A stretch of 28,091 nucleotides of DNA, taken from positions 1-28,091 of the IMG/VR virus record IMGVR_UViG_3300042350_002942; one strand, written 5' to 3'. The DNA is from a virus. Below are positions 12,850 through 19,977 of the stretch, piece by piece (the first letter of the stretch is position 1; each line of letters opens with the position of its first letter). The notes under the pieces are model-generated. The model did no database searches. It had not been told where the DNA came from and was given only the letters and a program-made list of their open reading frames with translations. The translations under genes and the position numbers were made by a program.

Positions 12850-13803
12850 TTATTTTTTATTTAAGTTTAAAAACATTCCACTATTACCTGCCATTGTTGT
12901 TGGCAATTTCCCGTCCCAAGCTTGTGCTTTCAAATACTCAATATACATTGGTGTAATTTGATTTTGTTTAATCTTAATTGCTTGTGCCGCGGCGTAAGCG
13001 TTAATGATTAATTCCGCAGAGTCAGCTCTAGCTACAGCAACTTTACGTTTACCTTCAGCAATCGCAGTTAATGCTTGTTGTTCCGATGCTTCCGCTTGTT
13101 GGATCGCCTTTGTTTTAGCGATAATTGATTCTTGTAATGCTTCAGGTGGTGTGATGTTTGTACGTAATTGTGATACGTTGAACCATTTAGATAATCGAAC
13201 GTTACATTCAGCGACGATAGATGCTTCAAATGCTTGTCTGTGTCCAAAGATACTATCAACCTCCCAAGTGTTTGCCACGTCATTCACCGCTCCGATAATT
13301 GCGTTTTTCAACCATCCTTGCTCTACTTGTTTCACATCCAATCGTAAATTCACGAACATATCCCCAATATTTGCCTCTTTCAAAGAGTAGTTAAATGTTG
13401 GTTTAATGGTTGCAGGGAATCCACCTTTTGTGATTACTTGTTGGTCATCATACTCAATGTGTTGTTGGAACGTTGGGAACTCTAACATCTGTTCTGTCCA
13501 AGTATTATAAACTACCCACCCTGTTTTGTATTGGTAATTTGTAACACCACGTTGAGATCCTACCAAACTAACTTTTAAACCTTTGTATCCACTATCTACT
13601 TTTTCAAGGGCAAATGGTTGAACCATCGATAAAATTAAACCTAAAACGAAAACACCAATAGGCTTGATTAACCAACTCGCTTGAAATGTCTCTCTGGTAT
13701 CATTCCATCGATCTGTTTCAACTTTAAACATACTTCCTCGTGTTTTTAATGCGATGAGGATTGCCGCAATTAAACCTGTAATAAAAATTAATGTACTAAT
13801 CAT
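12850..13803 (-). CDS. SPFH/prohibitin-family membrane protein
   Basis: The 317-aa protein has two hydrophobic segments (about 3-19 and 47-64), then a Band-7/SPFH domain (about 66-230: EKVDSGYKGLKVSLVGSQRG, YKTGWVVYNTWTEQMLEFPTF, then FNYSLKEANIGDMFVNL), and a long Ala/Gln/Glu-rich coiled coil (about 222-280, KAIQQAEASEQQALTAIAEGKRKVAVARAD region) typical of prohibitin/HflK-C oligomers. Such proteins form large ring or cage scaffolds in membranes and regulate membrane proteases such as FtsH. In a phage it might reshape the host membrane or host proteolysis. It overlaps the next 2-TM gene by 8 nt, a likely partner. Confidence 0.82.
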   Translation of the reverse strand: MISTLIFITGLIAAILIALKTRGSMFKVETDRWNDTRETFQASWLIKPIGVFVLGLILSMVQPFALEKVDSGYKGLKVSLVGSQRGVTNYQYKTGWVVYNTWTEQMLEFPTFQQHIEYDDQQVITKGGFPATIKPTFNYSLKEANIGDMFVNLRLDVKQVEQGWLKNAIIGAVNDVANTWEVDSIFGHRQAFEASIVAECNVRLSKWFNVSQLRTNITPPEALQESIIAKTKAIQQAEASEQQALTAIAEGKRKVAVARADSAELIINAYAAAQAIKIKQNQITPMYIEYLKAQAWDGKLPTTMAGNSGMFLNLNKK

Positions 13804-14014
13804 CTTTTTTTTCTTTTAAATTGTTATAAATAAATTTGTAAATGAGTTTAAACATATAATATGTGCTAACCAAAACTCCTAATGTCGACACAATTTGTAA
13901 TTCGATCGATACTTCCCTACTTAAGATAAACTCAGTGTATAAGTTTACAACGTAAAGATGTATTATAACTAGTATGGTGACTCCCCACCCTCCTAATTTA
14001 ATTTTATTAAACAT
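13796..14014 (-). CDS. Small two-helix membrane protein beside SPFH (72 aa)
   Basis: Two hydrophobic helices are visible, about 10-30 (GVTILVIIHLYVVNLYTEFI) and 41-62 (IVSTLGVLVSTYYMFKLIYKF), and the C terminus is basic then acidic (NNLKEKKDD). The end overlaps the SPFH start by 8 nt, so a membrane complex with the SPFH protein is an economical guess. No homology is claimed. Confidence 0.65.
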   Translation of the reverse strand: MFNKIKLGGWGVTILVIIHLYVVNLYTEFILSREVSIELQIVSTLGVLVSTYYMFKLIYKFIYNNLKEKKDD

Positions 14015-14055
14015 ACTACTTCATATTTTATTTATTGGTTATTACTTGTGAGATA

Positions 14056-14063
14056 CAAATTTA
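14056..14063 (-). promoter_or_regulatory. Possible internal promoter before the 2-TM/SPFH genes
   Basis: TAAATTTG matches TAnnTTTG in the 90-nt gap 14015-14104. The ATG of the next gene is about 42 nt downstream, giving a normal short leader. I saw no terminator in the gap, so it would be an internal promoter. Confidence 0.4.
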
Positions 14064-14104
14064 ATCATTTTTTCAATTACTATCAAATGGAATTTGTTCT
14101 AATT

Positions 14105-14686
14105 TTAATCCCACCATTGAGCCAGCCTTTCCTCCAAAACTCGGAAAAGAAGTTTATTTGCTTTATTATGGTTATGGTAAGACACCAATAAACATAAACG
14201 TTTTTTATCAACTTGTTCTCCATTCTTTTTGATAACATCACGAACTGAAGAAGGATACTTATTTAAGTATTCATCAAATCTTTCACCCGTTATTTCAATC
14301 TCAATAGATTTTAGATCTGGTTTATTTGGTACATCTTCAAAACTAATATTAGTGTCCCAATAATCCATACATTCTAATTGATAATGTTCTTCCATAACTC
14401 TTTCAAGTAAGTTAAGAGCCAAAGTCATATAACGATTATCTCTATCAATATCCATATGTCTATTGGCATTGACAAGTTCCTTTCTTTGGAACTCGATTTT
14501 CTTTTGTAATATTTTTAGGATAAAGTTACCGTCCCAATCTCTATCGTGGTAAATAGTTGGCATCCATTTAAAAATGTTTTTTACACCGGTAAGAAAGTAT
14601 TTTATTCTCCAATGTAATCTACTAAATAAAGTATTTCTACTCCAAGCAGAATCTTCAGGTATCGGTAATTGTTTATATGTTTTCAT
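14105..14686 (-). CDS. Conserved phage-type protein of unknown function (193 aa)
   Basis: It reads MKTYKQLPIPEDSAWSRNTL, then LHWRIKYFLTGVKNIFKWMPTIYHDRDWDGNFILKILQKKIEF in the first third. The segment with consecutive KWMP, DRDWD and a helix is the most distinctive part. The C terminus ends ANKLLFRVLEERLAQWWD. The protein is helical and soluble, with no signal peptide. I recall similar sequences in phages of Bacteroidetes but no function. It starts with an ATGA overlap after the lipoprotein gene. Confidence 0.7.
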   Translation of the reverse strand: MKTYKQLPIPEDSAWSRNTLFSRLHWRIKYFLTGVKNIFKWMPTIYHDRDWDGNFILKILQKKIEFQRKELVNANRHMDIDRDNRYMTLALNLLERVMEEHYQLECMDYWDTNISFEDVPNKPDLKSIEIEITGERFDEYLNKYPSSVRDVIKKNGEQVDKKRLCLLVSYHNHNKANKLLFRVLEERLAQWWD

Positions 14687-14916
14687 TTATTTAATTTAAA
14701 AATTTTAAATGGAGGTTTAATTCTTACTTCACTCCCATCACTATTAAAATAATATGCAGTGTCCCCATCAAACGATATGGTATCGGTATACCAAATGGCA
14801 TCGTGCATTGGGTTTATACCTGAGGTTGGGACATAGACCTTTCCTCTGATTTCGTATTTGTATTTTTTACCAGCACAAGATACCAATAAAAGAGAAATAA
14901 AAAGTAATTTTTTCAT
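14683..14916 (-). CDS. Putative lipoprotein (77 aa)
   Basis: MKKLLFISLLLVSC forms a short lipoprotein signal with lipobox Cys14. The mature part (AGKKYKYEIRGKVYVPTSG...) is beta-rich with conserved-looking HDAIWYTDTISFDGDTAYYFNSDGSEV. It is likely anchored in a membrane facing the periplasm or exterior. The gene starts 14 nt after the PcfJ-like gene. Function is unknown. Confidence 0.75.
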   Translation of the reverse strand: MKKLLFISLLLVSCAGKKYKYEIRGKVYVPTSGINPMHDAIWYTDTISFDGDTAYYFNSDGSEVRIKPPFKIFKLNK

Positions 14917-14930
14917 ATTATGTTTTTTTA

Positions 14931-16778
14931 TTATGGTAATAGATCGTCACCGGCTAACCAATCATCGTATCTTACAGGTTCAATTTCATTATATTCCGGC
15001 AACGGATATTCAAAAAGGGGGTCATAATAGGGTGAAAATTCAGTAGTGGTAACGTCCCAACTTGGTGTCATTCTAATCAGTCTACCCCTTTCACCAACTA
15101 AATTGGCTTCATTAAACACCGCCTGTTGTTCAATCTCTTTACCATTACGATATTTTTTAATCATTTTTGGTAATTTAAGAGTTCCCAATTTATACAATAA
15201 ATTAATATTCACCAATTGGATTCTTGCGACGTGTGAGAATGTTAAAGAAGGTTCATTATTAAATCTTGCTCGTTCTTGGACGTTTATTAATTCATTATTT
15301 CTGTATTGATATTCCACCGTAATTCTATCATCACCATCGACGGATCCCTTTCTTATTGAGAATATTAAACATTCAGGTCTTTCAGTGTAAGTTCTCACGC
15401 AGTTTCTTTGGTGTTGGGACTCTTTTTCGTAATCATTTGTTTTACGGAGTAACACCGGATAATATGTTTCATTTTCATACTCAATTGGGGTTTCTAACGA
15501 ATCAACATCACCATAGAATCTTTCAACCTCACCTTTTTTATATGAATCAATTAATCGACTGAATTCCTCGTGTTCCTCATTAAATTCCGCTTCAGAGTTA
15601 AATTTAAATCTTACTTTTTCACCCAATTTCTCAAGTTCACTCTTAAATGCTATGTGTTCATATAGGGTATCAAAATGTCTATCATCCCACAGAAAACCTA
15701 TTTTAACAATTCTCTCTTTTTCTTTTTTTGTTAAAACATTTCCCAATACATTAATAAGATTTTTTTGTTGTTCCTTTGAGGTTGAGTACCAATATCTACC
15801 ACATCTTTCTTCATCATAGTGAACAGAAACCGGCACCTCTTCATCGTAATTAGGAACCGGAATTAGATCTTCTATGTTTTGATTTGGGTATGATCTACCC
15901 ACTCTATATCGTTCATCAAATAATTCATCCGGAAGTTGGTTAAAACTATCGATCCCTAACATAGTATACATCATAAACATTCTATCGAAAGCAACCCATT
16001 CAATCTCGTTGAGGATCTTTTTAACTTTGGATCCTTTGAGATTCATCTTACTCATCATCGCATCAACAAGATTCATATTGTGTTTACGCAATTCAACCCT
16101 TGAGAAAAATGTTCCTCCGAACTTCTTCCAATTATTAGGTACTTTAACACCATTTACCAAATAGGTGGTTAGGGTATAGAAATTTCTAATATTATCAGTT
16201 TTAAAGTCTTGGGCATTAGTTATACCCAATCTATCCCAAATTTTTTCAAAAAAACTAAAGAAGTAAAAGTCAGGTTTAATATCTTTATCAATACCTAAAC
16301 TACTATACAATCCATAAATTGCCTCATTAGTAGGGTTTATTTTCATAGTTCTACTAATAATTTTTTTCTGTTTGGTAGAAAAGACCCCCGAATAAAATAA
16401 TTTTGTTTTGAAGTTGAATGTGAGGTACCTTGTTGTTTTTCTTACCCTAAAGTATTTTTTCCCAACTCTTCTGTCTCTAGTTTGGTATTGATACTTAATA
16501 GAGATTTTATTTTCACACTCCTCAATAAAAACTCTTTGTCTTTCAAAATGAACCGCAGAAAGTACATTACCATAATGTTTAATAAAGTCCTCCTCAGTTA
16601 ACAATAATGAGTCAGAATAAAACCTTTCTTTATTATCAGATAAGGCGTAATCGTCAGTGTTATATGTTCTAACGCCCGATAAATTTTTATTAACAGGACA
16701 ATAGTTGAGGAAAGTCTTTATTCTATACGACTTCTTCTCAACAAACTTACTGAATGTTTTACCTTCAACTACTAACAT
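14931..16778 (-). CDS. PcfJ-like protein (615 aa)
   Basis: The 615-aa protein contains at 452-507 a segment ESQHQRNCVRTYTERPECLIF ending with SIRKGS, DDRITVEYQY and LINVQERARFNNEP. That series (a Cys in an HCVxxY-like motif, an SIR segment, an E-rich strand, then Q-R-N) is the signature of the PcfJ domain (PF14284), known from conjugative plasmids and phages with unresolved biochemical function. The ~430-aa N-terminal part is basic and helical with no motif I recognise; the C-terminal tail is Pro/Tyr-rich (YYDPLFEYPLPEYNEIEPVRY). It begins a transcription unit directly after a terminator and a TATTTTTG box. Confidence 0.72.
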   Translation of the reverse strand: MLVVEGKTFSKFVEKKSYRIKTFLNYCPVNKNLSGVRTYNTDDYALSDNKERFYSDSLLLTEEDFIKHYGNVLSAVHFERQRVFIEECENKISIKYQYQTRDRRVGKKYFRVRKTTRYLTFNFKTKLFYSGVFSTKQKKIISRTMKINPTNEAIYGLYSSLGIDKDIKPDFYFFSFFEKIWDRLGITNAQDFKTDNIRNFYTLTTYLVNGVKVPNNWKKFGGTFFSRVELRKHNMNLVDAMMSKMNLKGSKVKKILNEIEWVAFDRMFMMYTMLGIDSFNQLPDELFDERYRVGRSYPNQNIEDLIPVPNYDEEVPVSVHYDEERCGRYWYSTSKEQQKNLINVLGNVLTKKEKERIVKIGFLWDDRHFDTLYEHIAFKSELEKLGEKVRFKFNSEAEFNEEHEEFSRLIDSYKKGEVERFYGDVDSLETPIEYENETYYPVLLRKTNDYEKESQHQRNCVRTYTERPECLIFSIRKGSVDGDDRITVEYQYRNNELINVQERARFNNEPSLTFSHVARIQLVNINLLYKLGTLKLPKMIKKYRNGKEIEQQAVFNEANLVGERGRLIRMTPSWDVTTTEFSPYYDPLFEYPLPEYNEIEPVRYDDWLAGDDLLP

Positions 16779-16782
16779 ACCA

Positions 16783-16812
16783 CAAAAATAAAAAAATCCC
16801 CCAACTTAATCA
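16783..16812 (-). promoter_or_regulatory. Promoter overlapping the upstream terminator, before the PcfJ-like gene
   Basis: TATTTTTG (16790-16783) lies 4 nt before the ATG at 16778; TTTG sits 20 nt upstream, in the loop of the preceding terminator hairpin. The T-tract of the terminator abuts the -7 box. This gives a compact stop-and-restart junction. Confidence 0.5.
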
Positions 16813-16823
16813 AATCGGGGGAT
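16790..16823 (-). terminator. Rho-independent terminator of the 19861-16910 unit
   Basis: Stem ATCCCCC/GGGGGAT (7 bp) with a 14-nt loop is followed by TTTTTT on the transcribed strand. Confidence 0.85.
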
Positions 16824-16857
16824 ACATTTTTTCTAAAATCTTATTCATTTTGTTTTA

Positions 16858-16894
16858 ATACTAAGACACCTTGTCTATGTAAGTGTCCTAGTAT
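16858..16894 (-). other. Inverted repeat downstream of the 97-aa membrane gene
   Basis: Arms of 12 nt (16858-16869, 16883-16894) pair with one G-U on the transcribed strand, around a 13-nt loop. No T-run follows, so it is not a simple terminator; it may be an RNA stability or processing hairpin upstream of the terminator at 16790. Confidence 0.4.
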
Positions 16895-16909
16895 AATCCA
16901 ATAAATTAT

Positions 16910-17203
16910 TTAAAGTGGTAAATCTTTGTCTTCCTTATTCTTATCTCTGAGATCTTGGATGTATTGGATCGTTATCCCATTTGCAATTAATTCTTGTCTG
17001 TTATTCCAAATCTTGAATAACGCAAACATCAAAGGACCATAAACCATAAACACAAATGAAATGTAATCTAACATTAATAAAATAACCTCAACAATAACAA
17101 ACAAACTCATTATTAAGTTTAGATTTAGAAGGACAATATTCTTTTCCAATATTTCAATAATCATTTGATTATATTCGTATTCGGTTATATTTTCATCATT
17201 CAT
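16910..17203 (-). CDS. Small multi-helix membrane protein (97 aa)
   Basis: I start at the ATG at 17203 (MNDENITEYEYNQM), which overlaps the preceding gene by 8 nt; another ATG at 17215 and a GTG at 17263 are possible. Hydrophobic stretches at about 23-43 (VLLNLNLIMSLFVIVEVILL) and 47-65 (YISFVFMVYGPLMFALF) suggest two membrane helices, with a charged cytoplasmic tail ending RDKNKEDKDLPL. No family was recognised. It is the last gene of its unit. Confidence 0.6.
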   Translation of the reverse strand: MNDENITEYEYNQMIIEILEKNIVLLNLNLIMSLFVIVEVILLMLDYISFVFMVYGPLMFALFKIWNNRQELIANGITIQYIQDLRDKNKEDKDLPL

Positions 17204-17834
17204 TTTCTGTATCATAGAACATCCTATCGCTATCCTCAGTATGCCACTTATCAAACCCCTCACAATTATAATAATCCTTGTTTACCAAATAGTCAGGTTT
17301 TTCGGGGAATGGTTTGGTTACAAAACTTGGTTCAGACCATTTTATTCTATTATTTGGTTGTAACGCAATTTGTCCGTTATCAAGTAAAATAATATGATGA
17401 CTCTTATGTTCTAATGGATCTTCAGCCAATGATAGGTCCGTATTCATATCGTTTGAACCCCAGTTGATTGTACCATAATAACTTCCTGAATAAAACTTCT
17501 TATCTTTCATAAAGACCTCAACTTTTGTATCGTATAGGTACGATAAATGTAACAAGGTGAAGTTATATGAGAAACAATTCCAAATCTGTAAGTAGTGGAA
17601 TGGTAAATCATCTTTAGGGATCTCAGGTTCGTGTAATAGAGCGTGACTTGGTAATTTATCCCTTAGTACCCCATTTTCTAACAACACTTGGAATAAAGCC
17701 GCTTGACCTGGCATACACCTAACAGATATAATAACACCTGGTGTTAGATCACCCTGACCTTTCTTATGTTGATACATATATTCGTTTCGAACCCACACCT
17801 TAAGTGGGAAAAAATTGTGCTCTATATAAGCCAT
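17196..17834 (-). CDS. Conserved phage-type protein of unknown function (212 aa)
   Basis: The soluble protein includes GQAALFQVLLENGVLRDKLPSHAL (in a 43-66 window), then FHYLQIWNCFSYNF and a C-terminal part with DPLEHKSHHIILLDNGQIALQPNN, RIKWSEPS and PDYLVNKDYYNCE. These blocks are so strongly patterned (RDKLP, QPNNRIKW, YD at the end) that I take it for a widely conserved protein of large phages, from memory only. It has no membrane segment or known active site. It starts in a TAATG overlap with the upstream gene. Confidence 0.7.
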   Translation of the reverse strand: MAYIEHNFFPLKVWVRNEYMYQHKKGQGDLTPGVIISVRCMPGQAALFQVLLENGVLRDKLPSHALLHEPEIPKDDLPFHYLQIWNCFSYNFTLLHLSYLYDTKVEVFMKDKKFYSGSYYGTINWGSNDMNTDLSLAEDPLEHKSHHIILLDNGQIALQPNNRIKWSEPSFVTKPFPEKPDYLVNKDYYNCEGFDKWHTEDSDRMFYDTENE

Positions 17835-18139
17835 TATAAACTATATTTATAAACTCCATCTTCTAAAGTCACATCCATCAAACCTTCGTTTTCAAGAATT
17901 TTTTCAATTTGTTCTGAAGTAAATTTTATGTGTTCAGGTTCCATAAAGATCTTAAACGATTTTGTTGAAGATAATTTAGACTGCGTTAATAAATTTAAGA
18001 CCGTCTCATTCTCGCATTCAACAATTGATGGGTATTGCCCATTTACCGTAACAATTGCTTTATCCCCTATCTCAATATCATTTAATGATACGACATATGG
18101 TTTTTCTTCAATCATTATTAATTTAACTTTCTGTGTCAT
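17834..18139 (-). CDS. Small protein of unknown function (101 aa)
   Basis: MTQKVKLIMIEEKPYVVSLNDIEIGDKAIVTVNGQ begins a beta-rich N-terminal part, followed by FMEPEHIKFTSEQIEKILENEG, a helix, and a C-terminal beta hairpin. The segment DIEIGDKAIV... resembles small beta-barrel domains, but this is weak. No catalytic residues are obvious. It overlaps the upstream gene by 17 nt. Confidence 0.6.
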   Translation of the reverse strand: MTQKVKLIMIEEKPYVVSLNDIEIGDKAIVTVNGQYPSIVECENETVLNLLTQSKLSSTKSFKIFMEPEHIKFTSEQIEKILENEGLMDVTLEDGVYKYSL

Positions 18140-18443
18140 TTTCTTTTTTTATATAAGTATGATTATGATTCCAATTTCCGCACTGATCACAAGGTTCGTA
18201 GTCCCTTGAATTTTCAGTATCGTATTCGAACTCATCCCCTTTATCGATAATTATGTTGGCAATATCAGTCCAATCATTCATACCTAGTTTATGTTTTAAG
18301 GATTTTAATTTATCCAATAATTTGTCTTGTAGGTCACTAATCATTTCAGGATTTCTATTGTCATATTCGTGGATGAATAAAGATTCATCATCCACATATA
18401 CATCAACACCAAAACAATTTTCACTTAATGTTATTTTTTTCAC
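18123..18443 (-). CDS. Small protein with a C-terminal CxxC zinc-knuckle-like motif (106 aa)
   Basis: Translation appears to start at a GTG (18443) in a GTGA overlap with the preceding stop; no ATG is available near the junction. The product MKKITLSENCFGVDVYVDDES... is acidic, with helix MISDLQDKLLDKLKSLKHK and a C-terminal region YEPCDQCGNWNHNHTYIKK that carries CxxC plus two His, possibly metal-binding. Function is unknown. Confidence 0.65.
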   Translation of the reverse strand: MKKITLSENCFGVDVYVDDESLFIHEYDNRNPEMISDLQDKLLDKLKSLKHKLGMNDWTDIANIIIDKGDEFEYDTENSRDYEPCDQCGNWNHNHTYIKKENDTES

Positions 18444-18751
18444 AACCCAAATTTATACGTTACATTTATATCTTCGATATACCTCTTAAGGTTAACTATA
18501 GATTTCTCAAAATCAACTCTTGGTGTCTCACCAAATCTTACGGATTCTTCTTCATCTTTAATTAACTGACGACAACTAGAATATATTTCTTTTACAATAT
18601 TATGTAAGATCTCTTCCTTATCGTATTGTTTATTTATTTTAACATCCAAAACATCACCTTCCAATTCTCGACAATACTCTATTAACTCCATTACTTCTGG
18701 TTCGTCCATCAGATGTTTATTATTCTTGAATATTTGATTTATGTTCTTCAT
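18440..18751 (-). CDS. Acidic helical protein of unknown function (103 aa)
   Basis: I start at the ATG at 18751 (MKNINQIFKNNKHLMDEPEV); a GTG four codons upstream also exists. The protein is highly helical with segments ELIEYCRELEGDVLD and EILHNIVKEIYSSCRQLIKDEEE, and ends in GTGA with the next gene. It overlaps the upstream zinc protein by 32 nt, unusually long for this window. I recall the ELIEYCRELEGDVLD pattern from phage proteins of unknown role. Confidence 0.65.
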   Translation of the reverse strand: MKNINQIFKNNKHLMDEPEVMELIEYCRELEGDVLDVKINKQYDKEEILHNIVKEIYSSCRQLIKDEEESVRFGETPRVDFEKSIVNLKRYIEDINVTYKFGL

Positions 18752-19106
18752 AGTGTTTATCACATAATGTTGTATGCCAACCTATATTTGTTCTTAATTC
18801 TCCCTTTTCTCCACAGGTCTCACAAGTTTCATAACTTAGTTTCTCCGCAACCCATATTCTTTTATGAACATCATTTGATGCCGAATTAATATAAAATCTT
18901 AATCCACCAAACTTTTCCTTCACCTGACAAGTTTGTTTATCCCACCCTAATTCTATTAGATCGGTTATAAGGTCCTTAATTAAAGGATACCATCCATCAC
19001 CAACACTAAAGAATCTGGAGTCCTTAATTGGTTCCCTATCAGTATAATATCCGTTTTCCAACCCCCCAATGGATTCCAAAAACTCATTCATTTCTTTATC
19101 TGTCAT
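18720..19106 (-). CDS. Zinc-ribbon protein of unknown function (128 aa)
   Basis: The first half contains FFSVGDGWYPLIKDLITDLIELGW and the second TCQVKEKFGGLRFYINSAS. A zinc-binding site is suggested by CETCGEKGEL... TTLCDKHYEEH near the C terminus (two Cys pairs spread as CxxC and CxxH-like). The set KEKFGGLRFY plus CExCG is a pattern I associate with conserved phage proteins. It may bind nucleic acid. No enzymatic motif was found. Confidence 0.7.
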   Translation of the reverse strand: MTDKEMNEFLESIGGLENGYYTDREPIKDSRFFSVGDGWYPLIKDLITDLIELGWDKQTCQVKEKFGGLRFYINSASNDVHKRIWVAEKLSYETCETCGEKGELRTNIGWHTTLCDKHYEEHKSNIQE

Positions 19107-19117
19107 ATAATTTTAAT

Positions 19118-19192
19118 TTAAAGCTCCCAAATTGATTTTCGTTTCTTCTTTGGGAACTTAAGTGATAACCATAAAGTGACCTTTTGGATCAT
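19118..19192 (-). CDS. Possible 24-residue basic peptide
   Basis: An ATG 4 nt after the HAD gene's stop opens a 24-codon frame (MIQKVTLWLSLKFPKKKRKS...), ending 11 nt before the next start. It is strongly basic with a hydrophobic beginning, which could associate with membranes. It fills the only notable gap in this operon. Its short length leaves it uncertain. Confidence 0.4.
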   Translation of the reverse strand: MIQKVTLWLSLKFPKKKRKSIWEL

Positions 19193-19196
19193 TCTT

Positions 19197-19784
19197 TTAA
19201 TCCCCATTAGTTAAAAAATTAATAATCTTTTCTTTAACGCCACATTGTTTAATACCTTCACTTGATTTTGGGGTTAAAACGAAATTACTAATTGCCCAAG
19301 CATCTTTCCAAGGTTCACCATTCTTACCCATATTAAGATCGTCAACTGAAACCCAGTGTGTAACCTTAGGATGATCGTGTAGGTATTGTTGAATCTCAAC
19401 GGTTCGTGTTTGTTCTAACTCCCATTGTGGTGACCATATAAATAAATCACTATGAACAGTACAATTCTGAATGTTTGGAGTTAATGCGATTGGTCGTTTG
19501 ATGATACCTTGACTTTCGTAGTAGTCACCAAGTTCTTCAAGTGTTGCGTGTAGTTTCCAATCTGAACTTACAACAATTTCACATCCTGTTTCTTCGATAA
19601 TCTCATTCAATAACTTAATTGCCTTCTTATCGAAATCATCAAAACGATACTCAACAGGAGCTTCCTTTAAATTTGGTGATGAATCAGGATTCGCTGAACG
19701 ATATTTCGCCCATTTTTTCTTTCGTCCACCCCAATTATTAGAGAGACAAATTACACCATCGTTATCTAAGAAGAGTACTTTCAT
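19197..19784 (-). CDS. HAD-superfamily phosphatase
   Basis: The protein starts MKVLFLDNDGVICLSNN, the HAD motif I (Asp7, Asp9). Motif II is VVSSDWK (71-77, Ser73) and the late acidic motif is VDDLNMG (147-153, Asp148-Asp149). The intervening region (ETGCEIVVSSDW; DYYESQGI) is like HAD domains of the 'Swiss army knife' RNA-repair type (PF18143), though confirming that needs alignment. The lack of a large cap suggests a macromolecular or polynucleotide 5'/3' phosphate substrate. ATG at 19784 overlaps the stop of the upstream 26-aa ORF as ATGA. Confidence 0.75.
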   Translation of the reverse strand: MKVLFLDNDGVICLSNNWGGRKKKWAKYRSANPDSSPNLKEAPVEYRFDDFDKKAIKLLNEIIEETGCEIVVSSDWKLHATLEELGDYYESQGIIKRPIALTPNIQNCTVHSDLFIWSPQWELEQTRTVEIQQYLHDHPKVTHWVSVDDLNMGKNGEPWKDAWAISNFVLTPKSSEGIKQCGVKEKIINFLTNGD

Positions 19785-19861
19785 TTTCTTATGTGTTTGC
19801 CGTGTTTTCCAATTAATCCTATTACCATTATAAGTAATATGAATCCTACAAAATTAATCAT
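19781..19861 (-). CDS. 26-residue single-span membrane peptide
   Basis: ATG at 19861 begins MINFVGFILLIMVIGLIGKH followed by a basic tail GKHIRK; the TGA overlaps the HAD ATG as ATGA. One hydrophobic helix (2-18) plus a positive tail predicts an inner-membrane micropeptide. A TACATTTA box lies exactly 4 nt upstream of the ATG and a terminator just before that, so it is the first ORF of a transcription unit. The tight overlap and promoter support it as a real gene. Confidence 0.6.
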   Translation of the reverse strand: MINFVGFILLIMVIGLIGKHGKHIRK

Positions 19862-19865
19862 AATT

Positions 19866-19873
19866 TAAATGTA
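19866..19873 (-). promoter_or_regulatory. Promoter -7-like box before the 26-aa peptide
   Basis: TACATTTA matches TAnnTTTR and lies 4 nt before the ATG at 19861. It follows the terminator at 19891-19920. I found no TTG at the expected -33 position. Confidence 0.4.
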
Positions 19874-19890
19874 TTCAAAATTTTATTAAT

Positions 19891-19920
19891 AAAAAAGGGG
19901 AAGTAGCGAATTTCCCCTTT
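19891..19920 (-). terminator. Rho-independent terminator upstream of the HAD unit
   Basis: Stem AAAGGGGAA/TTCCCCTTT (9 bp, 9-nt loop) with TTTTTT following on the transcribed strand. Confidence 0.85.
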
Positions 19921-19945
19921 AATTGTTGCCATAACGACAACGGTC

Positions 19946-19973
19946 CTAAAAGCCCACCCTCAAGGAGTGGGGT
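19946..19973 (-). terminator. Weak terminator-like hairpin after the SprB-repeat gene
   Basis: GC-rich arms CCCACTC and GAGGGTGGG pair with a 2-nt bulge and are followed by CTTTTAGG, a short T-run. It lies immediately after the stop at 19978. Together with the stronger hairpin at 19891 it probably ends this transcript. Confidence 0.5.
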
Positions 19974-19977
19974 ATTT

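Noticed and set aside
14042-14068. 8-codon ORF (MIKFVSHK) in the gap before the 2-TM gene
   Set aside because: Too short, and it coincides with the TAAATTTG promoter candidate.
19858-19932. 24-codon minus-strand ORF (MATIKGEIRYFPFFINK...) with ATGA overlap to the 26-aa peptide
   Set aside because: It contains the whole terminator hairpin 19891-19920 and the promoter box of the next ORF, which explain the sequence better than coding.
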